Part shown: positions 55,325-63,619 of the stretch, piece after piece
How the letters are laid out: each line of letters begins with the position of its first letter
Position numbering within the stretch: position 1 is the first letter of the stretch
NCBI RefSeq assembly: GCF_000758545.1
Contig: NZ_CP009279.1
Location: 2,852,001-2,916,000 of the forward strand
DNA from: Paenibacillus sp. FSL H7-0737
GTDB taxonomy: Bacteria; Bacillota; Bacilli; Paenibacillales; Paenibacillaceae
Length of the DNA stretch: 64,000 bases
Direction: 5' to 3'
Program-made: the position numbers and the translations under genes
Notes under the pieces: generated by a model
Seen by the model: only the letters and a program-made list of their open reading frames with translations
Databases searched by the model: none
What the model was told of the DNA's origin: nothing

Positions 55325-55374
55325 AAAAGAAGCTCTCCTAAAGTTCGATTGAACTTTATGGAAGGCTTTTCTTA
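55325..55374 (+). terminator. Terminator of the second MFS gene
   Basis: A long imperfect hairpin with AAAGTTC/GAACTTT at its head and GAAGC/GCTTTTC at its base, ending in CTTTTCTT. It lies about 45 bp after the stop codon. Confidence 0.75.
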
Positions 55375-55397
55375 ATTAGAAAAAAAGGAGACCGACA

Positions 55398-55583
55398 ATG
55401 ACTTATTCACAGATGTGGAACAACGCAGGAAATGAAGCTGAAATTCTCTATTTGGAACAGCAGATTATGGCCATCAAAAAAGAAATAAAACGAGCAAAAA
55501 CCGCAGAACAACAGGAGATATTGGATCAAGCGAATCGCAAGCTGGCTGAATTGGAAGCGAAGCTGGATGAGCTAGAGGAGTAG
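55398..55583 (+). CDS. Small coiled-coil protein
   Basis: 61 residues, highly charged. Heptad-like segments run from NEAEILYLEQQIMAIKKEI to the C-terminal LAELEAKLDELEE. AAAAAAGGAG precedes the ATG by 9 bp, which supports translation. It has no signal or membrane segment. It is convergent with secA2, 23 bp apart. Function unknown; it probably self-associates. Confidence 0.65.
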   Translation: MTYSQMWNNAGNEAEILYLEQQIMAIKKEIKRAKTAEQQEILDQANRKLAELEAKLDELEE

Positions 55584-55606
55584 GGGCTAACCGCCCCATC
55601 GTTGCA

Positions 55607-57883
55607 TCAATATTTTGACAGCTTGAATATCGGCCTCGCAACCGTGCGAAGCCAATAAGCAAATACGGTCGTTCCGGTCCATGAGGTTCGCTTATTCTGT
55701 AGGTATTGATCGTTGATAATATAAGTCCGGGTGGAAGCAGGGCTTTTCAGACCGAACTTTTCCCACTCTGCCGGATCATTTGAACCTCCGAGCTTTTCAA
55801 GCATATTTTCTGACGCGATATTTATTTTAGAAGGAATTTGCTCGTAGGCTTCAGTGATTTGCGCATGAAATTCGTCGATTGGATTGCGGCTGGCAAGGCT
55901 CTCTAAGTGAATGCCTTCACGAAGGTAAGAAACGTATGCAAGATGGTCAGCCCAGAATTCGTCGATATAAAAAAGCCGTACCCGCTGCTCCGCTGGGCTC
56001 AACGGCTGCTCGCCTTTCAAAATTCGCAGCCGCTCCGCGTATAGAATTCGCCTCTGATCCTCCACCATATCCGAATAACAGTTCAGTTCCTTGTGGATAT
56101 CGAAGTTTTGGCCCATAACAATACGCTGAGTACTTGTGATCTTGCTGCTGAGCCCTGTCTCTTCAAGAGCCTCATCCTGCCTGGGAGCGCGAACTGCTTT
56201 ATGGATGCCGAAGCGAAGCAGTAACTCGTCCTCCAAGCTTACATAAAAAACGGAAGCTCCGGGGTCGCCTTGGCGACCGGAACGCCCGCGCAACTGGTCG
56301 TCGATCCGCACGCTTTCGTTCACATGGGTGGCAATTACGTACAACCCGCCTAGCTTGGCGATTACCTCTGCTTGCGCAGGGTCGCCGCCGCCGAGCCGGA
56401 TGTCGACCCCGCGTCCCGCCATATTTGTAGACACAGTCACTGCACCGATTTCTCCCGCTTTGGCGATGATGTCGGCTTCTTCTGCGTCGTTTTTCGCATT
56501 TAGAACATGGCAAGATACGCCCGAAACCGCTAGCGCCTCTGCCAGCATGGCAGACTCCTCGACGCTTGACGTACCAATGAGAATTGGACGTCCCGTCCTA
56601 TGGACGGATGAGATTTCTTGTACGAGTGCCTTAAGCTTGGCTTCTTTATGGGTATAAATCCGGTGCAGATGGTCGATTCGAATGTTTGGCCGGTTCGGTG
56701 GAATTTGCAGCACCTGGAGCGCATAAATATCTTCGAAGTCCATCGCGGAAGCATGAGCGGTAGCCGTCATTCCGCAAATCTGCGGATACAGGCTAATGAA
56801 GTGTTGAATGGTGATCGTCCCGAGAATTTTCCCGCCGGCTATGGAGTACAGCCCTTCTTTTGCCGTAAGCGCGGCTTGCAGCCCGTCCGGCAAATACCGG
56901 TTCTCCGCCACTCGGCCGGTATATTCTTCGATCAGCTCGATTTTTCCGTCCCGGACGATGTAATCTATGTCTTTCTTTAATAACGATTCCGCATGCAGCG
57001 CGCAATTTAAAGAAGTCAGCAAGTGACTGTTATGGCTATCGTATAAATTGCCGCATCCCAGCATCAATTCCGCATGCGCAGCGCCTGTTTCATTTAAGTA
57101 AACGTTCCGCTGGAACTCGTCGAAGTCGTAATGTCCATCTCTCTTAAGCTGCCGAGCTACTTCTGCGAAACGAAAGCCGTCGCTCCTGGAAGAGGGCATA
57201 TCTCCGCTGATGACCAGCGGTACCCGTGCTTCGTCGAGAAGCAGCGAATCCGCTTCGTCGACGATGACGTAGTGGAAAGGACGATGCACGGTATCGGCTT
57301 CGTTTAGTGCAATTGAGTCGCGCAAGTAATCGAATCCCGCTTCTTTGGCCGTAACATAGGTTATATCCTTGGCGTATGCTTCCTGTTTTTCGGACAGGCT
57401 CATGCCCGCTTGAACCGAGTTTACCGTTAACCCGAGAAAACGATAGATCGGGCCCATCCATTCCGCATCCCGTTTGGCTAAATAATCGTTAAAAGTCAGA
57501 ACATGAATGCCTTTGCCAGTCAGTGCATTTAGATATGCAGGCATAACAGCAGAAAGTGTTTTTCCTTCACCGGTATGCTGCTCGATCAAGAATCTCTCGT
57601 GCAGAGCGATGGCAGCCATGATCTGGACATCGTAAGGATTTAATCCAAGCTTTCTCTTCGCTGCCTCGCATACTAACGCATAAGCAGCGATAAGCAGCTC
57701 ATCCAAAGGTGTACCTGATTTTGCTTCCTTTTGTAGCCGGAGGGATTCCGCTTGAAGCTGCCCATCGTCCCATGCTTCCAAATTCCGTTTTCTGATGAGC
57801 TCCACTTTGTCCTGATAAACTTTCAGCTTATTCTGGGTGTCGCGGTCTTTGAATTTATGCATCAATTTGACGGCTATATTCAT
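55607..57883 (-). CDS. secA2: SecA2-type accessory preprotein translocase ATPase
   Basis: 758 residues. The DEAD-type motor has HTGEGKTLSAVMP near 102-114 and VDEADSLLLDEA near 210. A preprotein cross-linking region and the second motor half with STNMAGRGVDIRLGGGDP and QLRGRSGRQGDPG follow. It is about 80 residues shorter than SecA1 and lacks the C-terminal zinc motif, so it is a SecA2-type paralogue. SecA2 exports selected envelope proteins. No SecY2, glycosyltransferase or S-layer cargo gene is adjacent. Its G+C content is visibly higher than that of neighbours. GGGGAGA precedes the ATG. Confidence 0.85.
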   Translation of the reverse strand: MNIAVKLMHKFKDRDTQNKLKVYQDKVELIRKRNLEAWDDGQLQAESLRLQKEAKSGTPLDELLIAAYALVCEAAKRKLGLNPYDVQIMAAIALHERFLIEQHTGEGKTLSAVMPAYLNALTGKGIHVLTFNDYLAKRDAEWMGPIYRFLGLTVNSVQAGMSLSEKQEAYAKDITYVTAKEAGFDYLRDSIALNEADTVHRPFHYVIVDEADSLLLDEARVPLVISGDMPSSRSDGFRFAEVARQLKRDGHYDFDEFQRNVYLNETGAAHAELMLGCGNLYDSHNSHLLTSLNCALHAESLLKKDIDYIVRDGKIELIEEYTGRVAENRYLPDGLQAALTAKEGLYSIAGGKILGTITIQHFISLYPQICGMTATAHASAMDFEDIYALQVLQIPPNRPNIRIDHLHRIYTHKEAKLKALVQEISSVHRTGRPILIGTSSVEESAMLAEALAVSGVSCHVLNAKNDAEEADIIAKAGEIGAVTVSTNMAGRGVDIRLGGGDPAQAEVIAKLGGLYVIATHVNESVRIDDQLRGRSGRQGDPGASVFYVSLEDELLLRFGIHKAVRAPRQDEALEETGLSSKITSTQRIVMGQNFDIHKELNCYSDMVEDQRRILYAERLRILKGEQPLSPAEQRVRLFYIDEFWADHLAYVSYLREGIHLESLASRNPIDEFHAQITEAYEQIPSKINIASENMLEKLGGSNDPAEWEKFGLKSPASTRTYIINDQYLQNKRTSWTGTTVFAYWLRTVARPIFKLSKY

Positions 57884-58097
57884 AGAAATCTGATCTCCCC
57901 TCGGTAGAAATACGCTTAGTTTTGAACAATATTTGCGCTGATCAGTCGGTTAACAAGTTCCTGGATTCAATCTACCAAAATATTCTATTAAATGCAATTT
58001 GGACAAAGGATAGAGATTATTAAAGCGTGGATGCTTCTAGGTACACTACAACTATCATCTTCGAGTTTTTGATTGCAGATTGTTTGCAGAAGAAACC

Positions 58098-58141
58098 AAA
58101 AAGGACTGAACAGGGATCTTACTCATCACCTAGTTCAGTCC
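58098..58141 (-). terminator. Terminator of the minus-strand two-component operon
   Basis: GGACTGAAC (58103-58111) pairs with GTTCAGTCC (58133-58141), and AAAAA on the plus strand gives a U tract for minus-strand transcripts. It ends the operon of the secreted protein. The 378 bp between secA2 and that gene hold no other supported feature. Confidence 0.7.
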
Positions 58142-58261
58142 ACAAACCACTTATTCAAATGCCTCGCAATTCTTACTCTTCCTCAGTAGCTTCTTTGACT
58201 TTTTCAAGAACTGGTTATACCGATTTGAAATATAATTTCCCCTTTGTTCATCCTTAATATC

Positions 58262-59344
58262 CTATTTAGCAGCTTCTGCTTCTTCATAGATGAGGCACCG
58301 AAGAGTCTGATCTGGGTAGCGTAACTCTGCAGTATAACTGCTGCCGTCTTCGAGCAACATTTTGACCGCTACCATACCGCGCTTATTATTTACGTCAGTG
58401 TCTGTAAGGGAAGCCGTGGCGATTTTCCGGGTTTCTCCTTGTCTGTCTGTAACTATTTTTATAGCCTCGTTAATCCAGGTTGCATCCTTTTGGATAGCGA
58501 TGGCAGCTTCAGCATTGATTGGGGTTCTTGTGAGTGAAAAATTAGCTGCGGTCGTATCTACTACCGTCCGGGTGGAGGGATCAATAATTACGGTATATTG
58601 CCAAAATTCCTTACCTTGTCCTCTTAAGGTGTTGGTTTTATAAGGGGTGAATATTACCATCCAGGTCTTTTTCTTTGATAGCATGGATTCTCCTTGGCTT
58701 GCTTTTACTTCAAGCTTGGAGACGTCAGCTCCGAATATTTTTCGCACACTTGAAGCGGCCATGGCAACGGCGTCGGTCTGGCTCAAATTCCCTGTTTCTG
58801 GAGGGGTTACAATATTCCGTTTGGACAAGGCATAGGCCTCCCGGTAGAACCAGTCAATATATTGTAACAGTTCCTCGTCAGTCAATGTCCGATTCGGATA
58901 CTTGAGCGTGTTTTTCTCCAAGTCAAAATAAAACTCCGCTTGTCCCGATTTTAACGGGAACAGCTGCTTGGGACGAAGGCCGTCATACACATACTGGTCT
59001 TCCAATATCAGCCTCCGGTTTATTTCATCCTCGGTCATCTCCCTTCCGATGGTGATAATTTCGTTATTGGGCTTGTCCGCAAAATCATAAATTTGCTGCA
59101 TTTCTTCTTGGGTCATCAGCTGCTCTAGATCTCTGTTCACAGTAGATACCGGAGCTTCTGCTTCTACTTTTAGTACGGGTGCCTTGCTGCTGTTCAAGGT
59201 TAGATTGCCCGAGTCTTGTACTGCAGAAATGCTCTTGGCGGCGGTGGTGTTCACAAATCCTGGGACAATCATTGCGCTCACCGCCAGCACGCTTCCAGAG
59301 AACAAGAGTACAGCGAGTGTAGCGGAAATCTTGTTGTTCTTCAT
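58262..59344 (-). CDS. Secreted PepSY-like protein linked to the two-component system
   Basis: 360 residues. An N-terminal signal peptide (MKNNKISATLAVLLFSGSVL) is probably cleaved near residue 34. The mature part is acidic and mixed alpha/beta, with two PepSY/YcdB-like repeats suggested by SQTDAVAMAASSVRK and NAEAAIAIQKDATWI. GGAGG lies before the ATG, 61 bp after the kinase stop. It is probably the exported partner or output of the kinase. No family was confirmed. Its TAG stop is followed by 36 further open codons in the same frame. Confidence 0.7.
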   Translation of the reverse strand: MKNNKISATLAVLLFSGSVLAVSAMIVPGFVNTTAAKSISAVQDSGNLTLNSSKAPVLKVEAEAPVSTVNRDLEQLMTQEEMQQIYDFADKPNNEIITIGREMTEDEINRRLILEDQYVYDGLRPKQLFPLKSGQAEFYFDLEKNTLKYPNRTLTDEELLQYIDWFYREAYALSKRNIVTPPETGNLSQTDAVAMAASSVRKIFGADVSKLEVKASQGESMLSKKKTWMVIFTPYKTNTLRGQGKEFWQYTVIIDPSTRTVVDTTAANFSLTRTPINAEAAIAIQKDATWINEAIKIVTDRQGETRKIATASLTDTDVNNKRGMVAVKMLLEDGSSYTAELRYPDQTLRCLIYEEAEAAK

Positions 59345-59405
59345 TTAACTTAACCTCCATTGGGATCGGATGATGATGAATCTTCCTAACCTTAATCCAA
59401 AGATG

Positions 59406-60809
59406 TTATAGAGTAGGAGGGCAGTTGTTATAGAGTTGTAAAAAGAGTCTGATGCTAGTTCCCTCGCCGAGGACAGAGTTTAAGGATAGTCTGGCCTTAT
59501 GCGCTTCAGCAATTTGCCGACATAATGATAATCCTAGACCAGCGCCGCCATATTCACGGGAACGAGCCTGGTCTCCCCGATAGAAAGGTTCAAACACACG
59601 TTTAGCCATCTCTGCGGTGATTCCGGTTCCCGTATCACGGATTTCTAGCACGGCTTCTCCATCCAGCTCATAGGCCAGCATGTGGATTTCGCTGCCTTGC
59701 TGGGAGGCATGAATCGCATTCTCAACCAGATTTACCAATAATGAAGCTAGTAAATCGGGATCTCCCCAGACATTTGAAATCGTATGTTGGACATGAAATC
59801 TTATGCCAGCATCCGTTAATTTTGGGCGCTCCGTCTGTTGGATAGCTTGAAATAGTTCCGAAATATCCACCTGCTGAAGTGCCAACGGCTGATGCCGGAG
59901 GACAGACAAATCCAGCAGCTTGAAGGCCAGATTCTTGAGACGAAGGGTTTCACTAAGAATATAGCCACCCGCAGTTTGCTGTTCTTCCTGTCCAATATTG
60001 GCCGTGGTCAGAAACTCGGCGAACCCCTGCATGCTGGTCAAAGGCGTGCGCAACTCGTGGGCCAAATTATCTACCATCCTTTGTTTCTCTTCAGCCATGT
60101 CTGAGAGTTCCGTAACCCTCTGCTCCACGGCCTCCGCCATCCGGTTGAAGTTCAAGGCCAGTTCGCCAAATTCATCTTTGCTGCGCAGCTGCACCCGTTT
60201 CGTATAGTCGCCTTCGGCGATTGTTTTGCTGGTCTCTGACAGGAGCTTTAGCGGCTTGCTTAGATGCCGGATTAGAAGATAAAGAAGAAGCAGTAGAACG
60301 GGTCCCACGATCCAGTTAATCATTACAAAAAAGCGGTTCAGTTCCTGTTGCTTGTTGAAGAGCTCACTGATATCACGCTGATAGACAAGCAGCAAATGCT
60401 GGTAAGGAGCAGGAAGCTGAGTGGAGAGCTGAATAGAGCGTTCGTCTGAGGATACAGGCTGATCGCCTTTTCCCAAATTAGATTTCCCGAATTGTCCTTT
60501 TTGGGGAGGGTAAATCATTCGGTCGTTCTCCCATAGCTGCAAATAGATTCCCTGCTTACGGTAGTAATCTCCATAGGACTCAGAGACGCTGGCCAGTAGA
60601 ATAGGGGTCAATGCCGTTCCCCGCGCTTGAATAGAATTAAGGTTCTCATAAATATTGTTGGCAATTAACAATTGCTCACTGGATGCTCTCTGCATTTCAC
60701 TGTCCATGTTTAGCTGCCAGCTTTTTTTCATCACCATAATGACACTTACATCCAGAGCGGCAATAAAGAGAGCGAGTACCGACAGCAGAATCTTATGCCA
60801 GAATCTCAT
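59406..60809 (-). CDS. Sensor histidine kinase (OmpR-linked)
   Basis: 467 residues. Two membrane helices (about 7-29 and 163-185) flank an extracellular domain of about 130 residues. HAMP follows, then the phosphoacceptor HELRTPLTSMQGF with its His near 251 and an ATPase domain with NLVENAIHAS, EIRDTGTGI and GGAGLGLSLC. It starts 2 bp after the response regulator stop and is in the same operon as the secreted protein. Confidence 0.92.
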   Translation of the reverse strand: MRFWHKILLSVLALFIAALDVSVIMVMKKSWQLNMDSEMQRASSEQLLIANNIYENLNSIQARGTALTPILLASVSESYGDYYRKQGIYLQLWENDRMIYPPQKGQFGKSNLGKGDQPVSSDERSIQLSTQLPAPYQHLLLVYQRDISELFNKQQELNRFFVMINWIVGPVLLLLLYLLIRHLSKPLKLLSETSKTIAEGDYTKRVQLRSKDEFGELALNFNRMAEAVEQRVTELSDMAEEKQRMVDNLAHELRTPLTSMQGFAEFLTTANIGQEEQQTAGGYILSETLRLKNLAFKLLDLSVLRHQPLALQQVDISELFQAIQQTERPKLTDAGIRFHVQHTISNVWGDPDLLASLLVNLVENAIHASQQGSEIHMLAYELDGEAVLEIRDTGTGITAEMAKRVFEPFYRGDQARSREYGGAGLGLSLCRQIAEAHKARLSLNSVLGEGTSIRLFLQLYNNCPPTL

Positions 60810-60811
60810 GA

Positions 60812-61471
60812 TTAGCTCTGAACTTCCAGGCGGTAGCCTAGCTTAAAAATGGTTTTGATCCGTTCTTCCCAGCCCAGCTTTTTACGTAGCTGCCGGATGT
60901 GAACATCCACGGTGCGGGTGTCGCCCTCAAAATCATAGCCCCACGCCAATTCCAGCAGCTTTTCCCTCGACAATGCAATATTCCGGTTACGAATTAATAC
61001 ATCAAGCAGCTCGAATTCCCTAACGGTCAAATCAACCGGTGTCTGATCTACTAAAACTTGCCGTTCCAGGTAACGCACCTCAACATTATCGCAAATGAAG
61101 CTGGAAGTGCCTTTTTCACCCCTGCGCAGGACTACATTGATTCTTGCCAGCAATTCAAGAATTTCAAAGGGTTTAATGATATAATCATCCGCGCCCAGCT
61201 CGAAGCCTTTAATGCGGTCAGCCAAAGAATTCTTGGCGGTGATCAAAATCACTGGAACCTGCATATGTGCAATCCGCTGCATCACCTCAAAACCATCCAA
61301 TTCCGGAAGCATAACATCCAGCAGAATCAAATCAGTCTTTTCACGCTCCAGAATTTCGAAAACCTCCGGTCCACGGTATGCCTTGCTATATGTATGTCCA
61401 ACCAGCTTGAGATTCATTGTAATTAAATCATTAATCGCTCGTTCATCTTCTACTACCAATATATTTGCCAT
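60812..61471 (-). CDS. OmpR/PhoB-family response regulator
   Basis: 219 residues. The receiver domain has D9, D52 (LLDVMLPELDG) and a Lys in IIKPFE. The C-terminal winged helix is of the PhoB type (LTVREFELLDVLIRNRNIAL, GDTRTVDVHIRQLRKKLG split by position). AGGAGGAG precedes the ATG. First gene of the operon regulator, kinase, secreted protein. Confidence 0.94.
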   Translation of the reverse strand: MANILVVEDERAINDLITMNLKLVGHTYSKAYRGPEVFEILEREKTDLILLDVMLPELDGFEVMQRIAHMQVPVILITAKNSLADRIKGFELGADDYIIKPFEILELLARINVVLRRGEKGTSSFICDNVEVRYLERQVLVDQTPVDLTVREFELLDVLIRNRNIALSREKLLELAWGYDFEGDTRTVDVHIRQLRKKLGWEERIKTIFKLGYRLEVQS

Positions 61472-61914
61472 TTTGTATTTCTCCTCCTAGTACCTTGCTC
61501 ACTATGTGCCACTTTCGTTATACACTATATACAACTAGAGGAAGGATTGTCCAGAAGGTTGGTAGTTTCATCAAGCGTTAATACCTAATAGGATAGAAAA
61601 TTATGTGCTGAACTGTTACCTTAACAGTACAAACTTTTATATTGGTCTTCCATCTATCATGAAAATATTTATAAATATAAATTGTTGATATCGAATATAT
61701 CTGAGAAACTCCAGTGTGAGGTATACGGGCCACCACCAGTACCACCAGCACATTCGGGCAGTCGTGACGCACAGGAGTTAGCTTTGTACTCTAATGGTTT
61801 ACTTGGCACAGACAAGGTTAACATCATAGAGCGATATCCTCAGGTTGCTGGATTTTAGAGCGTTTGGATTTTAGAGCGTTTGCTTCGGAGGCGGGCAGCG
61901 AACGGATTGTACGT
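61472..61914. other. Intergenic region without supported gene
   Basis: About 440 bp upstream of the response regulator. It must contain that operon's promoter. A perfect direct repeat of about 16 bp (GGATTTTAGAGCGTTT, near 61851-61879) is the only structure I could see. Confidence 0.4.
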
Positions 61915-61942
61915 AAAAAGCTGCCCAAACTTCCCGGGCAGC
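61915..61942 (-). terminator. Terminator of the small charged-protein gene
   Basis: GCTGCCC (61920-61926) pairs with GGGCAGC (61936-61942). The plus-strand AAAAA gives the U tract for the minus-strand gene. Confidence 0.85.
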
Positions 61943-61974
61943 CTCTCATATTCTTACGCGTACGTCTTTTGAGA

Positions 61975-62232
61975 TCAAGCCGTTTGCGCCTCATGTTTGC
62001 GAGCTGTTACAGTGTCTTCTTTTTCCGTGGACCCGTTGTCCTGACGCTTAACTGCTTCCTCGTCTCGTACCCCATTCAATTCATGTTCGTTCTGATGAAA
62101 TTCCTTGAGTATATTCTGGTAAATATGAGCCTCTTGAAGGTTCAGTCCGTCGCGATTTTCTTTCAAAACCCAGTTCTCGACCGTTTTCTTCAAGATTTCG
62201 CTCTTCCGTTCCAGCAGTTCCGTATAACTCAA
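61975..62232 (-). CDS. Small hydrophilic protein, unknown
   Basis: 85 residues, very charged and helical at the N terminus (MSYTELLERKSEILKKTVEN), disordered at the C terminus. TTG at 62232 follows AAAGGATG by 7-8 bp, and a clean terminator lies about 35 bp downstream, which supports a real gene. A longer plus-strand frame over the same DNA lacks a ribosome site. No signal or membrane segment. Function unknown. Confidence 0.65.
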   Translation of the reverse strand: MSYTELLERKSEILKKTVENWVLKENRDGLNLQEAHIYQNILKEFHQNEHELNGVRDEEAVKRQDNGSTEKEDTVTARKHEAQTA

Positions 62233-62726
62233 TTTACTTCATCCTTTCCGGTTCATAGTTTCAAACGCCGGATGGACTTTCTTTACTTGTCATTTCGTGC
62301 GTTTAACATCACATCCGACGTAACGTTTACCATTATACAGAAAATCCTGGTCGAACCCAACGCGGACCAACCGTCCTCAGATAGGGTGAGCACTACTTAG
62401 AATGGAACGGGAGTCCTCAGCGGACCGTTTCGCAGAAGTGCGGCCGGATACTCCGGTATACTGACAGTTGCTTCTCTTTCATATAATCGTTTAACCAGAT
62501 ATCAAGCACGCGCTTTTAACTTTAATCTTCCTCAAGAGCAACCGTAATCCCCATACGAAACCCAATCACTCTAACTCACTGCATACCGTTGTATATTCGT
62601 ATATCCGGCCTTCTCCAGCGATATTACCCCGGGCGGGCAGTTGATTAAAATGGAAAGTAAACCCAAAATTGAAAAGATAAAATATGCCATATGAAAATGT
62701 ATTAATAGTGAAAATATTAAAAGAAA
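62233..62726. other. Intergenic region without supported gene
   Basis: About 490 bp. GTCCTCAG occurs twice (62373 and 62413) and a 73-codon minus frame exists, but it has no ribosome site and is not credible. Nothing else is supported. Confidence 0.4.
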
Positions 62727-62739
62727 AGAGGAGTTTATT

Positions 62740-62805
62740 TTGAATGATCCTGCCAATTTCCTATTGTGCATTCTAATGATAATGTGGCACACTATGTATA
62801 AATAA
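62740..62805 (+). CDS. Possible 21-residue hydrophobic peptide
   Basis: TTG at 62740 lies 6 bp after AGAGGAG and opens a 21-codon frame (MNDPANFLLCILMIMWHTMYK). Its centre is hydrophobic enough for a short membrane helix. A terminator-like hairpin follows 21 bp later, and the next gene starts at 62909. It could be a leader peptide, a small membrane peptide or chance; only the ribosome site and layout support it. Confidence 0.35.
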   Translation: MNDPANFLLCILMIMWHTMYK

Positions 62806-62826
62806 AACCAAACGAGGCAAAGAATG

Positions 62827-62864
62827 CCCCGTCTCCTTTCCTTTTGGAATAGAGGCGGGGTTTT
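62827..62864 (+). terminator. Terminator or attenuator before the nuclease-like gene
   Basis: CCCCGTCTC (62827-62835) pairs with GAGGCGGGG (62852-62860), one G-T pair, followed by TTTT. It lies between the small ORF and the gene at 62909. Confidence 0.8.
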
Positions 62865-62908
62865 GTATGATTAAAAACATATTTCGTTGCAGAGCGAGGG
62901 GATAGGTA

Positions 62909-63592
62909 ATGGGTTTCGAGAGCGAGCATAATGAATGGTTATGTAATCATCTTAAACAAAGGAAGGGAGAGCGGCTCGATGCACTTAAACGCGGTCATGG
63001 TTACGGAAACCGCTTGTTTGTCGAGCGGGTGTGGTGGCCTCTAGCCGGACATTTTCACGGATTACACCCAGAATATGAAGTTAAGGACTGGCGCGGCAGA
63101 TCCTATTTTGTGGATATTTTGTGGGAGATCGGAGCCTCGCGTATTGCATTTGAGATCATGGACTATGGCTCACATGGAACGGATCGTAGCAAATACCGGA
63201 TGGACTTGAACCGCGGGCTTTTTCTACAGTCTCAAGACTGCACGGTGCTCTATATCTCGCTGGATGAGCTAAAAGAAAATCCATCCTTCATTCTCTCCGC
63301 GCTGCGGAACATTCTCTTTTCTTATTTGTTAGCAGAAAAGTCTGCGAAGACAACCGTTGAGAGAGCCTATTCCAGAATCGAGCGCGATCTGATGCGGGCA
63401 GCCATCCGGCACCATCGAGTCCTTCGCCCGGCTGATGCCGCGAGAGAGCTGGAATTGCACACGATGACGATCATTAAATACTGCCGTCAGCTGGTGGATA
63501 AAGGTAAATTTCGCCCGGTAGCAAGAGGTTCATCTCAGCGGATCATTTACTATGAATATATTGGTACGCTACAAAGTCCAGATTTGGTTTGA
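62909..63592 (+). CDS. Nuclease-like (DUF559/Vsr-type) protein with C-terminal helix-turn-helix
   Basis: 227 residues. Residues 50-125 (FVDILWEI, then AFEIMDYGSHGTDRSKYRMD) recall the EIDGYGSH...DR pattern of DUF559/Vsr-like restriction-fold proteins, but the residue after the catalytic-type Glu-Ile is Met rather than Asp or Lys. Residues 155-220 form a winged-helix-like region (RPADAARELELHTMTIIKYC). AGGGGATAGG precedes the ATG. It may be a DNA-binding protein derived from a nuclease, or an active nuclease. The second repeat array starts just after its stop codon. Confidence 0.6.
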   Translation: MGFESEHNEWLCNHLKQRKGERLDALKRGHGYGNRLFVERVWWPLAGHFHGLHPEYEVKDWRGRSYFVDILWEIGASRIAFEIMDYGSHGTDRSKYRMDLNRGLFLQSQDCTVLYISLDELKENPSFILSALRNILFSYLLAEKSAKTTVERAYSRIERDLMRAAIRHHRVLRPADAARELELHTMTIIKYCRQLVDKGKFRPVARGSSQRIIYYEYIGTLQSPDLV

Positions 63593-63619
63593 AGATGAAG
63601 TCCGTCGTGAGAATGTGAA

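Noticed and set aside
58027..58257. 76-codon plus-strand ORF
   Set aside because: No ribosome site, low-complexity Ser/Thr content, and it overlaps the minus-strand terminator.
61864..62400. 178-codon plus-strand ORF
   Set aside because: It is antisense to a better-supported minus-strand gene with ribosome site and terminator, and its composition is atypical.
62571..62792. 73-codon minus-strand hydrophobic ORF
   Set aside because: GTG start without a ribosome site; overlaps the plus-strand short ORF.
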